Part shown: in pieces, positions 47,255 to 57,178 of the stretch
Layout of the letters: the number at the start of each line of letters is the position of its first letter
Position numbering within the stretch: the first letter of the stretch is position 1
Origin: Pseudomonadota bacterium
Lineage (GTDB): Bacteria; Pseudomonadota; Alphaproteobacteria; Rhizobiales; Aestuariivirgaceae
Assembly: GCA_020161855.1 (NCBI GenBank)
Contig: JAIUNJ010000001.1
Span: forward strand, 124,001 to 188,000
Direction: 5' to 3'
Length of the DNA: 64,000 bases
Position numbers and translations under genes: made by a program
The notes under the pieces: model-generated
The model's input: only the letters and a program-made list of their open reading frames with translations
Told to the model about the DNA's origin: nothing
Database searches by the model: none

Positions 47255-48322
47255 ATGCCCTTGCTGAAACTTGCCATCCTTGGTGCGGGAAACGTAGCCG
47301 AGAGCTATATCCGCCAGATCCGGCGGCTGCGCGAAAGCGGCATCGAGGTCGAGCTAGCGGCGCTCTGCGGCCGGACTGCCAGACCGGCCAAGACACTTGC
47401 TGACCGTTTTGACATCCCCTGGCATGGCACGGACATGCAGGCAGTGCTTGGCCATGGCGAAATCGATGCGGTCATCATCCTCACGCCGATGCAGCTTCAT
47501 GCCGCGCATGCGCGCGCAGCCTTGCTGGCAGGCAAGCATGTGTTTTCCGAAAAGACATTGGCGGGCACTGCCAGCGAGGGGCATGAACTCGCGGCTCTCG
47601 CCAGGTCACGCAACCTGTGTATTGCCGCGGCCCCGTTCACCACCTTGAGTCCGACCTTCCAAGATGCACATCGCCGGATCAACGGCGGTGAAATCGGAAC
47701 GCCGCATGCATGCCGCGCCTTCTATGGATGGCATGGACCGGACTGGTCCTCATGGTTTCACGAACAAGGTGCGGGGACCTTGCGTGATCTCGGCGTCTAT
47801 GCCCTGACGACACTCACCGGTTTGCTGGGGCCCGTCCGCACCGTCTTTGCACTCGGTAGCATGTCCGGCGAAGCCACGGACATCACACATATTTCACTGG
47901 GCTTTGCCAACGGCTGCACAGGGACGTTGACAGCCGGCTACGGGATTCAGAAGTATCGCGCCAGCGGCATCGAAATCTATGGCAGCACCGGTACGCTGCA
48001 GTTCATGGGGCAGGACTGGGACCCCAAGGGCATTGAGCTCTGGACAAATGACGAGGGCTGCTGGCGGCAGTTTGAGGCCGATGGCTCCTGGCCCTGGACC
48101 GATGGCCTCCGCGACTTTGCAATCTCGATCATCGCGCAGCGTCCGCCGGAGATGCAACTGTCGCTATCCCTGCATGTGCTGGAGATCATCGACAAGGCGC
48201 TGGCCTCACGGGCAAGCGGACGAGCCGTCTTCGTTGAAAGCAGCTTCGATCCACTCACTGTCTCCGCCCAGGCAGACCGCTCCGAATTGCATTTGAAGCA
48301 CAATCCCCTGACCTTCACCTGA
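47255..48322 (+). CDS. Gfo/Idh/MocA-family oxidoreductase
   Basis: The 355-residue NAD(P)-dependent enzyme begins LLKLAILGAGNVAESYIRQIRRL (Rossmann motif). It contains the catalytic lysine motif as EKTLAGT rather than the usual EKPxA, and a C-terminal sheet domain with ASGIEIYGSTGTLQFMG. Family members oxidise inositol, glucose-fructose or other cyclic sugars. Together with the downstream bicupin and GMC protein it points to a cyclitol- or glycoside-like substrate. No ribosome site stronger than a weak purine run is seen. Confidence 0.88.
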   Translation: MPLLKLAILGAGNVAESYIRQIRRLRESGIEVELAALCGRTARPAKTLADRFDIPWHGTDMQAVLGHGEIDAVIILTPMQLHAAHARAALLAGKHVFSEKTLAGTASEGHELAALARSRNLCIAAAPFTTLSPTFQDAHRRINGGEIGTPHACRAFYGWHGPDWSSWFHEQGAGTLRDLGVYALTTLTGLLGPVRTVFALGSMSGEATDITHISLGFANGCTGTLTAGYGIQKYRASGIEIYGSTGTLQFMGQDWDPKGIELWTNDEGCWRQFEADGSWPWTDGLRDFAISIIAQRPPEMQLSLSLHVLEIIDKALASRASGRAVFVESSFDPLTVSAQADRSELHLKHNPLTFT

Positions 48323-48340
48323 ACGAGGAAAGCTCTCATC

Positions 48341-49207
48341 ATGGCCTACAAGTCATCGCCACGACCCACCTTCAGCGAGCCGACGCTCATCCCCTATGAC
48401 AAGGTAACGCGCTATCTCTGGGGCGACAGTGAGGCCGGCCTCGTCAATGACTGGATCTATCTTTCGAGCAGCAAAATCCACCAGCTGATCTTCGGGTTTC
48501 CGGCGGGCGAGGGTTTTCGTCATTCCGAATCCTTCCGTACAATCTTCGGCGCCGATGAGGTGCTCTATGTCCTGCAGGGCGGCATGGTGATCGCAAACCC
48601 GGAGACAGGCGAGGTTCAGGTCGTGCGCAAGGGTGAGGCCCTGTTCTTCCGCAAGGACACCTGGCACAACGCCTGGGCATTGCCCGGCGAAGAGCTGCGC
48701 GTGCTGGAATATTTCGCGCCACCGCCTTCCACGGGAACATCCGGCAAATATGCGCAAACCAAGCCCTATGTCAGCGCGCCCAAATTCGAACGGCGGGAAC
48801 TCATCGGCAACTGGCCGATGGGGCGCGAGGCAGCGGCCAAGCGTGGGCATTTCACCGTCATTCGCGAGCAGGACTGCCTGTGGTCCCTGAGTGGCGGCGA
48901 TCCCCGCGTGCTCATCGGCCTCTATGCCTCGACGGAGCAGCTGACGGCGGGCAAGGCCGTGATCGCACCGGGGGGAAAGAGCGACGTCCTGGAGCATGGC
49001 GGCGATACCGGACTCTATGTGGAAACCGGCCGCCTCAATGTCCTGCTGGTCGACAGTGAATTGGCCCAGACCTGGTATGAGCTTGCACCGGGTGATGGCT
49101 TCTACCTGCCGGAAGGGGCGCGCTACCGCCTCTTCAACATGGGAACCGAAAGCTGCGATGTCCTCTTTGGTGTTGCGCCGGCCTATCTCCCGGCCCGTCC
49201 AGCCTGA
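48341..49207 (+). CDS. Bicupin-domain protein
   Basis: The 288-residue protein has two cupin barrels. The first (about 55-125) carries DEVLYVLQGGMVIANP and GEALFFRKDTWHNAW. The second (about 185-280) carries GGDTGLYVETGRLNVLL and APGDGFYLPEGARYRLFN. Metal-binding histidines are sparse: the first barrel keeps H in TWHNAW. Cupins in such operons are isomerases, epimerases or dioxygenases. The gene starts after a GAGGAAAG site, 18 bases past the Gfo/Idh gene. Confidence 0.8.
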   Translation: MAYKSSPRPTFSEPTLIPYDKVTRYLWGDSEAGLVNDWIYLSSSKIHQLIFGFPAGEGFRHSESFRTIFGADEVLYVLQGGMVIANPETGEVQVVRKGEALFFRKDTWHNAWALPGEELRVLEYFAPPPSTGTSGKYAQTKPYVSAPKFERRELIGNWPMGREAAAKRGHFTVIREQDCLWSLSGGDPRVLIGLYASTEQLTAGKAVIAPGGKSDVLEHGGDTGLYVETGRLNVLLVDSELAQTWYELAPGDGFYLPEGARYRLFNMGTESCDVLFGVAPAYLPARPA

Positions 49208-49216
49208 TCAACCGCA

Positions 49217-50101
49217 ATGACGGCTCGCTTTGCCATAGGTATCGATGTTGGTGGCACGAAGATCGCGGCGGCTCTTGTGAACACAACGACCGGCGCCCTG
49301 CGTGACAGGCAACAACTTGCGACAGTGCCTGAGCGCGGCGGAGCCGCGGTTCTGGCCAGTGTTCGCGCATGCATGGCAACACTCACACAGGCTGCGCGCG
49401 CTCAAGGCATCACCGTCACGGCAACGGGCATCGGCATCTGCGAGATCGTCGACAATGGAGGCAGGCTGCGGAGCGCAGCACTCATCGATTGGCGAGACCT
49501 CGACGCCTCCGTAGCCACCGACCAGACACCTCCCGCCCATCTCGTGGCCGATGTCAGGGCCGCGGCACTTGCGGAGGCCCGCTTCGGGCAAGCGAAAGGC
49601 GTCAGCCATGCGCTCTTCGTCTCGGTCGGCACGGGCATTGCCTCGGTGCCGCTGATCGCAGGTAATCCTTATGCAGGCGCCCATGGTGCGGCACTTGTGA
49701 TGGCCTCAGCGGCAAAGCTCGGCGGCGACGGTCTGCAGACGCTTGAGGAATTTTCCTCAGGCCCGGGTCTGGCGCGGCTCTATGGTGAAGATCCCGATGC
49801 GCGCAGTGTGATTGCAGCGGCCGCTACAGGTGAAAGCCGTGCTGTCATTCTGGTGGCAGAAGCTGCATCTCGCTTGGGGGAAGCAATCGGCCAACTGGCC
49901 AATTGTCTCGACCCGGAAATGATCATCATAGGTGGTGGCCTGGGCAGTGCGCCCGGCCCCTATTTTGACCATCTGAAGAAACACATCACAGACTCGCTCT
50001 GGAATGGCGTGGAACGCCGCGTAATCGTGGTGCAGGCAGCACTTGGCGCTGATGCCGGTGTCATTGGTGCAGCGCTCGCTGCTGTCGAGGGCATTCACTG
50101 A
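49217..50101 (+). CDS. ROK-family sugar kinase-like protein, no zinc cysteines
   Basis: The 294-residue protein begins IGIDVGGTKIAAALVN, the ROK phosphate loop, and has SVGTGIASVPLIAG and a late MIIIGGGLGSAPG ATP site. The usual CxCGxxGC zinc motif is absent: the region after GAHGAALVM reads SAAKLGGDGLQTLEEF. It lacks a helix-turn-helix, so it is a kinase or kinase-like sensor rather than a repressor. It lies 9 bases after the cupin gene. Glucose, a deoxy or an amino sugar are possible substrates. Confidence 0.85.
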   Translation: MTARFAIGIDVGGTKIAAALVNTTTGALRDRQQLATVPERGGAAVLASVRACMATLTQAARAQGITVTATGIGICEIVDNGGRLRSAALIDWRDLDASVATDQTPPAHLVADVRAAALAEARFGQAKGVSHALFVSVGTGIASVPLIAGNPYAGAHGAALVMASAAKLGGDGLQTLEEFSSGPGLARLYGEDPDARSVIAAAATGESRAVILVAEAASRLGEAIGQLANCLDPEMIIIGGGLGSAPGPYFDHLKKHITDSLWNGVERRVIVVQAALGADAGVIGAALAAVEGIH

Positions 50102-50149
50102 AGCTTGCCGCCCGGTGTGCAGGCGGATAGGGTCCGGCCAGAGGATCTG

Positions 50150-51766
50150 ATGAACACGCGGCAAGCCTTCGATGGCGAATATGATTACATCATCGTCGGC
50201 GCAGGCACTGCAGGCTGTGTGCTGGCCAATCGCCTGACGGAAGATCCGAAAACCCGAGTCCTGCTTCTCGAAGCGGGCGGCTCGGACCGCTACCACTGGG
50301 TCCACATTCCAATCGGTTATCTCTACTGCATCGGTAATCCGCGCACCGACTGGATGATGAAGACCGAGGCCGAGGCGGGGCTCAACGGCCGCAGCCTGCT
50401 CTATCCGCGCGGCAAGCTGCTCGGCGGCTGCACCTCGATCAACGGCATGATCTACATGCGCGGCCAGGCCGGAGATTATGACCATTGGCGGCAACTCGGC
50501 AATGTCGGTTGGTCGTGGTCGGATGTGCTGCCACATTTCATGAAGTCAGAAGATCACTATGCCGGGCCCACACCCCTGCACGGCGCAGGCGGCGAATGGA
50601 AGGTCTCCCGGCAGCGCGTTTCATGGGACATTCTGCGCGCTGTTGCAGAGGGCGCGAAGGAATTCGGCATCCATCCCCGGGAAGATTTCAACGACGGAAA
50701 CAACGAAGGATCGGGCTTCTTCGAGGTGAACCAGCAGCACGGTGCGCGCTGGAATGCGGCGAAGGGCTTTCTCCGTCCTGCGCTCAAGCGCACCAATCTG
50801 AGGCTTGTCACAGGGGCCGAGACAGAACGGCTCATCGTCGTGGGCAACACCATCACAGGCGTTTCTTTCCTGTGGCGGGGAGAACGCTTCGAGGTCAAGG
50901 CCAGGCGGGAGGTCATTCTCTGCGCCGGCGCCATCAATTCACCGCGCATCCTCGAACAGTCAGGGATCGGCAATCCTGCGGCGCTCGGCAAGGCAGGCAT
51001 CGAAGTCAGGCACGCCAGCCCCGGTGTCGGCGAAAATCTTCAGGACCATTTGCAGATCCGCACCGTGTTCAAGATCAGTGGTGCACGCACGCTCAACACA
51101 CTCGTCCACAACCCGCTTGGAAAGGTCTGGATCGGCCTGCAATATCTTCTGAACCGGTCTGGCCCACTCTCGATGGCGCCCAGCCAGTTCGGCATGTTCA
51201 CGAAATCTGACCCCCGGCTGGAAACGCCTGATCTCGAATATCATGTGCAGCCGCTTTCGACCGACCGGCTGGGCGATCCGTTGCATCGCTTTCCGGCAAT
51301 CACCGTTTCTGTCTGCAACCTCAGGCCGGAGAGTATCGGCTCCTGCCACGTGACGAGCGCAGATGCCTTGAAGCAGCCTGCCATCAGCCTCAACTATCTT
51401 TCCGCCGAAGCTGACAAGCGAACCGCCGTGGCTTCCGTGAAGCAAGCCCGCCAGATCATGACGGCGAAGGCGCTTGCCCGTTACGCACCGCAGGAGATGC
51501 TGCCCGGCCCCGAAGTCGAAACCGACGCACAGATTCTGGCGCGCGCCGGCGACATCGCCACGACCATCTTTCACCCGGTCGGCACCTGCCGCATGGGCGT
51601 CGATGACGGCGCCGTTGTTGATCCGCAACTCCGCTTCCGCGGGCTTTCCGGGCTGCGCATCGTCGATGCCTCCATCATGCCAAAGATAACCTCCGGCAAC
51701 ACGGCCTCCCCGGTCGTGATGATTGCCGAAAAGGCAGCGGACATGATGCGCCGCCAGTCCCTCTAG
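50150..51766 (+). CDS. GMC-family FAD oxidoreductase (choline/alcohol dehydrogenase type)
   Basis: I start it at the ATG at 50150, which has an AGAGGA site (538 residues). A TTG at 50105 would add 15 unlikely residues. FAD-binding [19 protein letters not shown], the GMC signature [19 protein letters not shown], the second signature [15 protein letters not shown] and the catalytic histidine in [10 protein letters not shown] are all clear. The group contains choline, polyethylene-glycol and sugar dehydrogenases. As the last gene of the operon, its substrate is likely the imported compound or its alcohol. It overlaps the convergent M24 gene by four bases. Confidence 0.9.
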   Translation: MNTRQAFDGEYDYIIVGAGTAGCVLANRLTEDPKTRVLLLEAGGSDRYHWVHIPIGYLYCIGNPRTDWMMKTEAEAGLNGRSLLYPRGKLLGGCTSINGMIYMRGQAGDYDHWRQLGNVGWSWSDVLPHFMKSEDHYAGPTPLHGAGGEWKVSRQRVSWDILRAVAEGAKEFGIHPREDFNDGNNEGSGFFEVNQQHGARWNAAKGFLRPALKRTNLRLVTGAETERLIVVGNTITGVSFLWRGERFEVKARREVILCAGAINSPRILEQSGIGNPAALGKAGIEVRHASPGVGENLQDHLQIRTVFKISGARTLNTLVHNPLGKVWIGLQYLLNRSGPLSMAPSQFGMFTKSDPRLETPDLEYHVQPLSTDRLGDPLHRFPAITVSVCNLRPESIGSCHVTSADALKQPAISLNYLSAEADKRTAVASVKQARQIMTAKALARYAPQEMLPGPEVETDAQILARAGDIATTIFHPVGTCRMGVDDGAVVDPQLRFRGLSGLRIVDASIMPKITSGNTASPVVMIAEKAADMMRRQSL

Positions 51767-52965
51767 GAAACGGCTACACGCTGCAAACTGCGCGGCAGGG
51801 GCGACATCACTTCGTGGCCCGTCTCCGTGATCAAAAGCTGGTCCTCAATGATGAAGCCGCCAAGCCCGTCGATGTACCACGGCGTCTCGAAGGCCATCAC
51901 CATATTGGGCTCCAGCACGGCATCGGAATCGGCACCGATGAAAGGCCACTCCTCGCTCCAGATTGAAGCCCCGACGCCATGACCGAAATGCCCGCGGCCA
52001 TAGGTTTCAAAGCCCTTGTTCCACATGGTGGAGGCCACTTTCTCGTGGATCTCCCGCAATGCCGTACCAGGGCGGAAATGCGGCAGACCGGCTTCAAAGG
52101 CGCCATGCAGGGCGTCATAGATGTGCTGCGCTTCCGCTGACGGCTTGCCGAGCGCAACGGTCCGCGCGCCGTCAGAGCTATATCCACCGAGAACGCAGCC
52201 GACATCGATCTTGACCAGATCACCCGCTCTCGCCGGGCCGCCGGGTGCAAAGCCATCCCCACCGACCGCGATGAAGGACCAGGACGAGAGGGGTAGATTT
52301 TCAGCGCTTGCAGTCGCCGCCGCAGCGACTTCCTCTCTCCAGATGTCCGCCATCTGCGCAGCGGTCTGGCCGGTGCCAAGGCGCGCAATCAACCCTGAGA
52401 AGCCCGCAGCCGCATAGGACGCCGCCCGCCGCAGCCGGGCAACTTCTTCGGGTGACTTCACCGATCGCAGACCTTCCACGATGCGCGTTCCATCCTGCCA
52501 ATCAAAAGGCATCGCCTGAAACAGCGCAAAGTCTGCGACCGGCACAAAGCCAAGTTCGAGGCCAATGCGCGTTCCGGCTAATCCAAGTTCACGCAGAGCG
52601 TCGCCCAGCAGATTGAGGCTGGCAGAGAGATCATACTGTGTGGGGCGTAGCAGGCGCTTCAGCTTGGAATCATCAAGCGGAAATCTGTCTGTCTCCACCC
52701 AGAGCCTGTGGCTACGCACATCCTTGATGGCAGATTGCTGCGCGAAGGTTCTGGCCTGCAGGTCGCCGACAATCGCAACCGGCTGAGCATTCGCATCTGC
52801 CGGAATGACCACGAATGCCGCTCCGGCCCTGCGCCAGAACGTGGCCACACCCGGGAATGCGCCGGTTGCGTAGGTAATGGACTCCGGTTGGCACAGCACG
52901 AGCGCGGAAAGACCTGCTTGCCGCAGCAGCCGAGATGTCCTGCTCCGGTCCAGAAAGCCATTCAT
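51763..52965 (-). CDS. M24-family metallopeptidase (Xaa-Pro peptidase/creatinase type)
   Basis: The 400-residue protein has the N-terminal creatinase-like domain and a pita-bread peptidase domain from about residue 165. All five metal ligands are present: the two aspartates in [19 protein letters not shown] in [11 protein letters not shown] in MAFETPW and E in FIIEDQLLI. That indicates a metal hydrolase (X-Pro peptidase, ectoine-hydrolase or similar) rather than metal-free creatinase. It overlaps the TetR gene by four bases and is the last gene of the minus-strand operon. Confidence 0.88.
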   Translation of the reverse strand: MNGFLDRSRTSRLLRQAGLSALVLCQPESITYATGAFPGVATFWRRAGAAFVVIPADANAQPVAIVGDLQARTFAQQSAIKDVRSHRLWVETDRFPLDDSKLKRLLRPTQYDLSASLNLLGDALRELGLAGTRIGLELGFVPVADFALFQAMPFDWQDGTRIVEGLRSVKSPEEVARLRRAASYAAAGFSGLIARLGTGQTAAQMADIWREEVAAAATASAENLPLSSWSFIAVGGDGFAPGGPARAGDLVKIDVGCVLGGYSSDGARTVALGKPSAEAQHIYDALHGAFEAGLPHFRPGTALREIHEKVASTMWNKGFETYGRGHFGHGVGASIWSEEWPFIGADSDAVLEPNMVMAFETPWYIDGLGGFIIEDQLLITETGHEVMSPLPRSLQRVAVS

Positions 52966-53615
52966 GCGGTGACCGCCACGGAACGGCTTGCGGGACGCCG
53001 CAAGGGTCCCAGTGCCGTTTCAAGCACGCTATAACAGACGTCCTTGGCGCGGGTGGCCGAAAGGACACTCGAGTCGATGCATTGCTCCAGCCACAAGCCG
53101 TCGACCAGCGAGATGAAGATGGTCGCAAGTTCGTAGCTGTCGACGGTACGGCCACGGTCCCTCGCCGTGGCCGAGATCAGCCGGGCGATGCCTTCGCGAT
53201 AGAGCGCATAATGCTTGCGGTGTTCAGTCCTGAGGGCCGGGTTGCTGGCAATCTCACTCCACAGGGCGAGCCAGATATTGAGGCTTTCGCCATTGAGCAG
53301 CGAGGGGGAGAAACTGTTCTCCACCAGCGCCACAATGTCAGTTGAAGCGGCGTCCGGAGGCACCAGATGCGCAAGCATACGGTCATAGACAGCCGCATAG
53401 ACCTCGGCCAGCAGCGCATCCTTCGAGCCAAAATGATGGGCAACGAGCCCGCGGGAAATCTTCGCCTCACGGCAGATGTTATCCATGGTGAAAGCCCGGA
53501 TACCACCCTTTGCCAGGCAGGCGAGGCCTGCATCGATAAGCCTGGAGCGCCGCTCCTGTGGCGAGATCCGCCTGAACTTCGGTGTCTTGATCGTTGGGCC
53601 GGATTTTTTCTTCAT
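52962..53615 (-). CDS. TetR-family regulator (BetI-like)
   Basis: The 217-residue regulator has a helix-turn-helix at about 25-70 (TMDNICREAKISRGLVAHHFGSKDALLAEVYAAVYDRML). A C-terminal ligand domain (SLNIWLALWSEIASNPALRTEHRKHYALYREGIARLI) resembles BetI, the choline-responsive repressor. No betA-betB pair is adjacent, so the ligand may be another methylated amine. A 24-bp palindrome lies nine bases before its start. It lies between the importer and the peptidase in one probable operon. Confidence 0.87.
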   Translation of the reverse strand: MKKKSGPTIKTPKFRRISPQERRSRLIDAGLACLAKGGIRAFTMDNICREAKISRGLVAHHFGSKDALLAEVYAAVYDRMLAHLVPPDAASTDIVALVENSFSPSLLNGESLNIWLALWSEIASNPALRTEHRKHYALYREGIARLISATARDRGRTVDSYELATIFISLVDGLWLEQCIDSSVLSATRAKDVCYSVLETALGPLRRPASRSVAVTA

Positions 53616-53624
53616 ACAGATGCT

Positions 53625-53648
53625 GAGGCGTGGCCGAGGCCACGCCTC
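53625..53648. promoter_or_regulatory. 24-bp palindrome between importer binding-protein gene and tetR
   Basis: GAGGCGTGGCC and GGCCACGCCTC are exact 11-base complements around a two-base centre. On the minus strand no T-run follows, so it is a poor intrinsic terminator. It may be a TetR operator nine bases ahead of the gene, or an mRNA-protecting hairpin at the end of the importer transcript. Confidence 0.55.
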
Positions 53649-53656
53649 CTTGTTAT

Positions 53657-55213
53657 CTAGACTTTCGTGAACATGGCCGGGTTGGGGTGCCCATCGGCCA
53701 GGATGACGGGCTTGATATTGTCATCGTGCACGACAAGCAACGGCTCGAAGCAGATGAAGATGAAGCCGCCCGAATCCTCCATCAGGTCCTCCATCTTGTT
53801 GAAGATGGCCTTGCGTTTGTCATCGTCCTGCTCGGTCAGGGCCTGCTGGTAGAGATCTTCGAACTCCTTGCTGTCGAAGAATGACCAGTTATAGACGCCG
53901 ATCTGATCGGGACGGAACCATACGAGGTTCTCGGTAGGATCAATGCCACCCGCGAAGTTCATAAGCACAAGTTCGATGGACTTGTAGCTGTCACCTGCAG
54001 TCTTGTCGCCCAGAGCCCAATAGGCTGCATCTTCAGTCGGCTGGATATCAACGGTGATTCCAGCTTCAGCCAGGCTCGCCTGAATGATCTGCGCGGTTGA
54101 TTGCGACGTTGAATCCGTCAGGCAGAAAAGATTGAGCGTGAGGTTACTTACGCCAGCCTCGGCAAGCAGCGCCTTGGCCTTTTCCACGTCTCGCGTGGCG
54201 ATGTGATTTTTCTCGCGCGCAAACTTGGTGCCGGGCTGCACCACGCCGGCAGAGCGCCCAACGAGGCCGTCATAGGAACCCTGCACGACGGCTTCTCCAT
54301 CATAGGCATACTGGATCGCCTGCCGTACGCGCAGATCCTTGAGCCGTTCGGCATTCATGTTGATGGTAAGCCAGACATAACGCGTCGATTGCGCCTCGAT
54401 CAGTGCAGCACCCTTTGGCAGACTGGTCTTGAGCTGCTTGGCCGAGCTCATGGCAGCGCGGGTATAGTCGAAGGAGTCAGCCTCGTAGGCCAGCAGGGCC
54501 GCCTGATCGTCTGTGACAATGAAATATTCGATCTTGCTGAAAGCCGGCTTCGGCCCGTTCCAGTCCGGGTTGGCGACGAGCGTCACCTTCTGGTTCTGCT
54601 CCCATTTGTCGAGCAGGAAGGGTCCGCACTGCGCAGGTATCTCGGTCGTATAGCTGCCACCCGCCTTCTCGACAGCCGCCTTGCAGACGATGTGACCGCC
54701 GTAATAAGGCAAGGCAATGTACCAGAAGGGCTTGAAGGGCTGCTTCAGGTGAATGATGCCAGAACGCGCATCTGTCACCTCCACATGGTCAAGCTTCTCG
54801 AACTGATAGGCCCAGGCCGAATCGCTGCCGGCAATGCGCTCGAATGAGTATTTCACGTCTTCTGCCGTGACCGGGCCGAAGCCGTTGTTCCATTTCAGCC
54901 CCTCACGCAGCGTGAACGCGATCTTCTGCGGATCAACCCAATCGATCTTCTCGGCCCCCCAGTTGAAAGAGGGATTGTCGTCGCGCATGTCGCCCAGCCG
55001 CACCAGCGTCACCTGTGTGCAGCGGGGGATGATATCATCGAGCTCACCGATGATCCCTTTGGGATCGAGGACCTGAAAATCGGCGACGGCGCGCAGCCGC
55101 AACGTATCGCCGTCGGCAGCCCAGGCAATGCGCGAGGCAGGAGCCAGTCCCGCAAGCATGGCGCCACCTGCCTTCAGCAGGCTGCGGCGGTCGGTTCTCC
55201 AGTTCAGTGGCAT
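53657..55213 (-). CDS. Dipeptide/oligopeptide-type periplasmic binding protein (SBP_bac_5)
   Basis: The start at 55213 follows a perfect GAGGAGG site and gives 518 residues; an extension to 55351 is spurious. The N-terminus has TDRRSLLKAGG plus a hydrophobic run ending IAWA, a twin-arginine-like signal. The mature protein is a DppA/NikA-type receptor: VDPQKIAFTLREGLKWNNGFGPVTAEDVKYSFER and TRYVWLTINMNAERLKDLRVRQAIQYA. It delivers a peptide-like or other bulky solute to the DppBC-type permeases upstream in the operon. Confidence 0.9.
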   Translation of the reverse strand: MPLNWRTDRRSLLKAGGAMLAGLAPASRIAWAADGDTLRLRAVADFQVLDPKGIIGELDDIIPRCTQVTLVRLGDMRDDNPSFNWGAEKIDWVDPQKIAFTLREGLKWNNGFGPVTAEDVKYSFERIAGSDSAWAYQFEKLDHVEVTDARSGIIHLKQPFKPFWYIALPYYGGHIVCKAAVEKAGGSYTTEIPAQCGPFLLDKWEQNQKVTLVANPDWNGPKPAFSKIEYFIVTDDQAALLAYEADSFDYTRAAMSSAKQLKTSLPKGAALIEAQSTRYVWLTINMNAERLKDLRVRQAIQYAYDGEAVVQGSYDGLVGRSAGVVQPGTKFAREKNHIATRDVEKAKALLAEAGVSNLTLNLFCLTDSTSQSTAQIIQASLAEAGITVDIQPTEDAAYWALGDKTAGDSYKSIELVLMNFAGGIDPTENLVWFRPDQIGVYNWSFFDSKEFEDLYQQALTEQDDDKRKAIFNKMEDLMEDSGGFIFICFEPLLVVHDDNIKPVILADGHPNPAMFTKV

Positions 55214-55223
55214 GATTTCCTCC

Positions 55224-56210
55224 TCATGTTGTTGATGGTTGTTGTTCTGGAAAATGGCAACGCACTGTCCGCCCACCCGGAAGTGATTGCGGCAGGGGAC
55301 TCTCTTCCTTGCAGCGTTGTTGAGCCAGCGTGCAGCGCGTGTGAAAGGCACAGCCCGGAGGCCTCGCGAGCACGCTCGGTATTTCGCCCTTGATGGCGAG
55401 ATCGACCCGCCGCTTGCGTGGATCGGGCTGCGGCTCCGAGGCGATGAGGCTTCGGGTATAGGGATGGGCTGGCCGGGCGAAGACCTCCCGCGTCGGTCCG
55501 GTCTCCATGAGACGCCCGAGATAGAGAATGGCGATCCGGTCGCTCACATGCCGCACCATGGCAAGGTTGTGGGTGATGATCATGAAGGCAAGGCCAAGCG
55601 TCTTCTTGAGGCCCGTCATCAGGTTGAGAATTTCGCCCTGCACCGAAACATCAAGGCCCGCTGTCGGCTCGTCCGCGATCACGAGGCGCGGATTGAGTGC
55701 CAGCGCACGCGCCACGCAGACGCGGCGGGCCTGTCCACCCGACAGTTCATGCGGGAACCGGCCCGCGATTGATGCTGGAAGACCGACGCGCTCCAGAAGC
55801 TCCTTGGCCTTCTCTGCGGCATTGGCCATGGGCCGGCGCTGGATGACCAGTGGCTCCACCACCAGTGCACCCACTTTCATGCGTGGACTCAACGATGCCA
55901 CCGGGTCCTGAAACATGAAGGCGCTGTTGCGGCGCAAATTGGAAAAGTCGGTGCGGCTCGCCACTTCACGGCCGTCGAAGCACATGGTCCCGCCAGACAC
56001 TGGCTGAAGGCCCAGCATGCTGCGGGCCAGTGTGGTCTTGCCAGAACCGGATTCACCGACAACGCCCAGAATCTCACCGGCAGCGATGCTGATGTCGATG
56101 TCCTGGAGAATGTTGATTGTGAGATGGCGCTGGATCAGTTGTGCGCACAGGCCATTGCCACTTGCGAGGAGATCAACAGAGAGCTTGCTCACCTCGTAGA
56201 GCGCGGTCAT
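55224..56210 (-). CDS. Oligopeptide-type ABC ATPase (DppF/OppF-like)
   Basis: The 328-residue ATPase has Walker A VVGESGSGKTTLARSMLGL, signature LSGGQARRVCVARAL, Walker B LVIADEPTAGLDVSVQ and the C-terminal peptide-transporter extension with cysteines (GCAFHTRCTLAQQRC), which in some relatives binds an iron-sulfur cluster. Its start overlaps the DppD-like gene by four bases, and 11 bases separate it from the binding-protein gene. Confidence 0.9.
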   Translation of the reverse strand: MTALYEVSKLSVDLLASGNGLCAQLIQRHLTINILQDIDISIAAGEILGVVGESGSGKTTLARSMLGLQPVSGGTMCFDGREVASRTDFSNLRRNSAFMFQDPVASLSPRMKVGALVVEPLVIQRRPMANAAEKAKELLERVGLPASIAGRFPHELSGGQARRVCVARALALNPRLVIADEPTAGLDVSVQGEILNLMTGLKKTLGLAFMIITHNLAMVRHVSDRIAILYLGRLMETGPTREVFARPAHPYTRSLIASEPQPDPRKRRVDLAIKGEIPSVLARPPGCAFHTRCTLAQQRCKEESPLPQSLPGGRTVRCHFPEQQPSTT

Positions 56211-57178
56211 CGCAGCGCCTCATGGCAACGCGCCCGATGCTGCGGGCCTGTTTCAATCATCCGGGGTGACGTCGTGCGGCAGCGCTCTTGCACGATTGGA
56301 CAACGATCGGCAAAGCTGCACCCCGAAGGCAGGGCCACAAGATCCGGAAGGCGGCCAGGAATAGTGGGGAGAAAAGCCACGGGCTCATCGAGATGAGCCG
56401 GATCGCAATCGATCAGTGCCTTTGTGTAGGGGTGCCGCGGGTTATGGTAGATATCCTCGGTGCGGCCCTCTTCAACCACCTCGCCTGCATACATCACATA
56501 GACACGGTCGCAGAGCTCACCAATCAGACCCAGATGATGGGTGATGACGATGATCGCGCCGTCATGATCGCTGCGCAACTCGCGCAGCAGATGAATGATC
56601 TGCGCCTCCATGGTGACATCGAGCGCCGTCGTCGGCTCGTCAGCGACGAGAATCTCGGGTGTCATAAGAAGAGCTGCCGCGATGGCCACACGCTGGCGCA
56701 TGCCGCCGGAAAGCTCGTGCACAAAGCGCCCAAGATTATAGGCCGGATCAGGAATGCCGACGCGCTCCAGCATGGCCGTGGCACGGGCGCGCTTTTCGGA
56801 ACGTGGCACATCGTGCCGATGCTCCTGGAAATCGATCAGCTGCTCGCCAAGTGGCAGCACCGGATTGAAGGCCATCATCGGATCCTGAAAGATCATGGCG
56901 ATGTGCCGGCCGCGAATCTGGCGCTTCTGGCTTTCGAGAAGCTTCAGGATATCCTTGCCCTGGAAGCGGATGGCGCCGGAAGTGACCTTGGCATTTGGCG
57001 CAACGAGATTGATGAAGGCCGAAGCGAGAGTCGACTTGCCGCAACCGCTCTCGCCGACAATGCCGATCACTTCGCCCTTGCGCGCTTCCAGATTGGCATG
57101 CCGTAGGGCCTGAACATCGCCTGCTTCACTCGCATAGCTGATCGATAGGTCTTCCACGCTGACAAGGGCCTCGCTCAT
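56207..57178 (-). CDS. Oligopeptide-type ABC ATPase (DppD/OppD-like)
   Basis: The 323-residue ATPase has Walker [20 protein letters not shown], signature [17 protein letters not shown], Walker [17 protein letters not shown] and the C-terminal [15 protein letters not shown] extension. It forms a heterodimer with the OppF-like subunit. Four-base overlaps on both sides show coupled translation with the permease and second ATPase. Confidence 0.9.
   Translation of the reverse strand: MSEALVSVEDLSISYASEAGDVQALRHANLEARKGEVIGIVGESGCGKSTLASAFINLVAPNAKVTSGAIRFQGKDILKLLESQKRQIRGRHIAMIFQDPMMAFNPVLPLGEQLIDFQEHRHDVPRSEKRARATAMLERVGIPDPAYNLGRFVHELSGGMRQRVAIAAALLMTPEILVADEPTTALDVTMEAQIIHLLRELRSDHDGAIIVITHHLGLIGELCDRVYVMYAGEVVEEGRTEDIYHNPRHPYTKALIDCDPAHLDEPVAFLPTIPGRLPDLVALPSGCSFADRCPIVQERCRTTSPRMIETGPQHRARCHEALR

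Noticed and set aside
50150-51766. Choline dehydrogenase BetA of a bet operon
   Set aside because: The GMC family is clear, but there is no betaine aldehyde dehydrogenase. The BetI-like regulator is on the other strand in another operon, so I keep a general GMC call.
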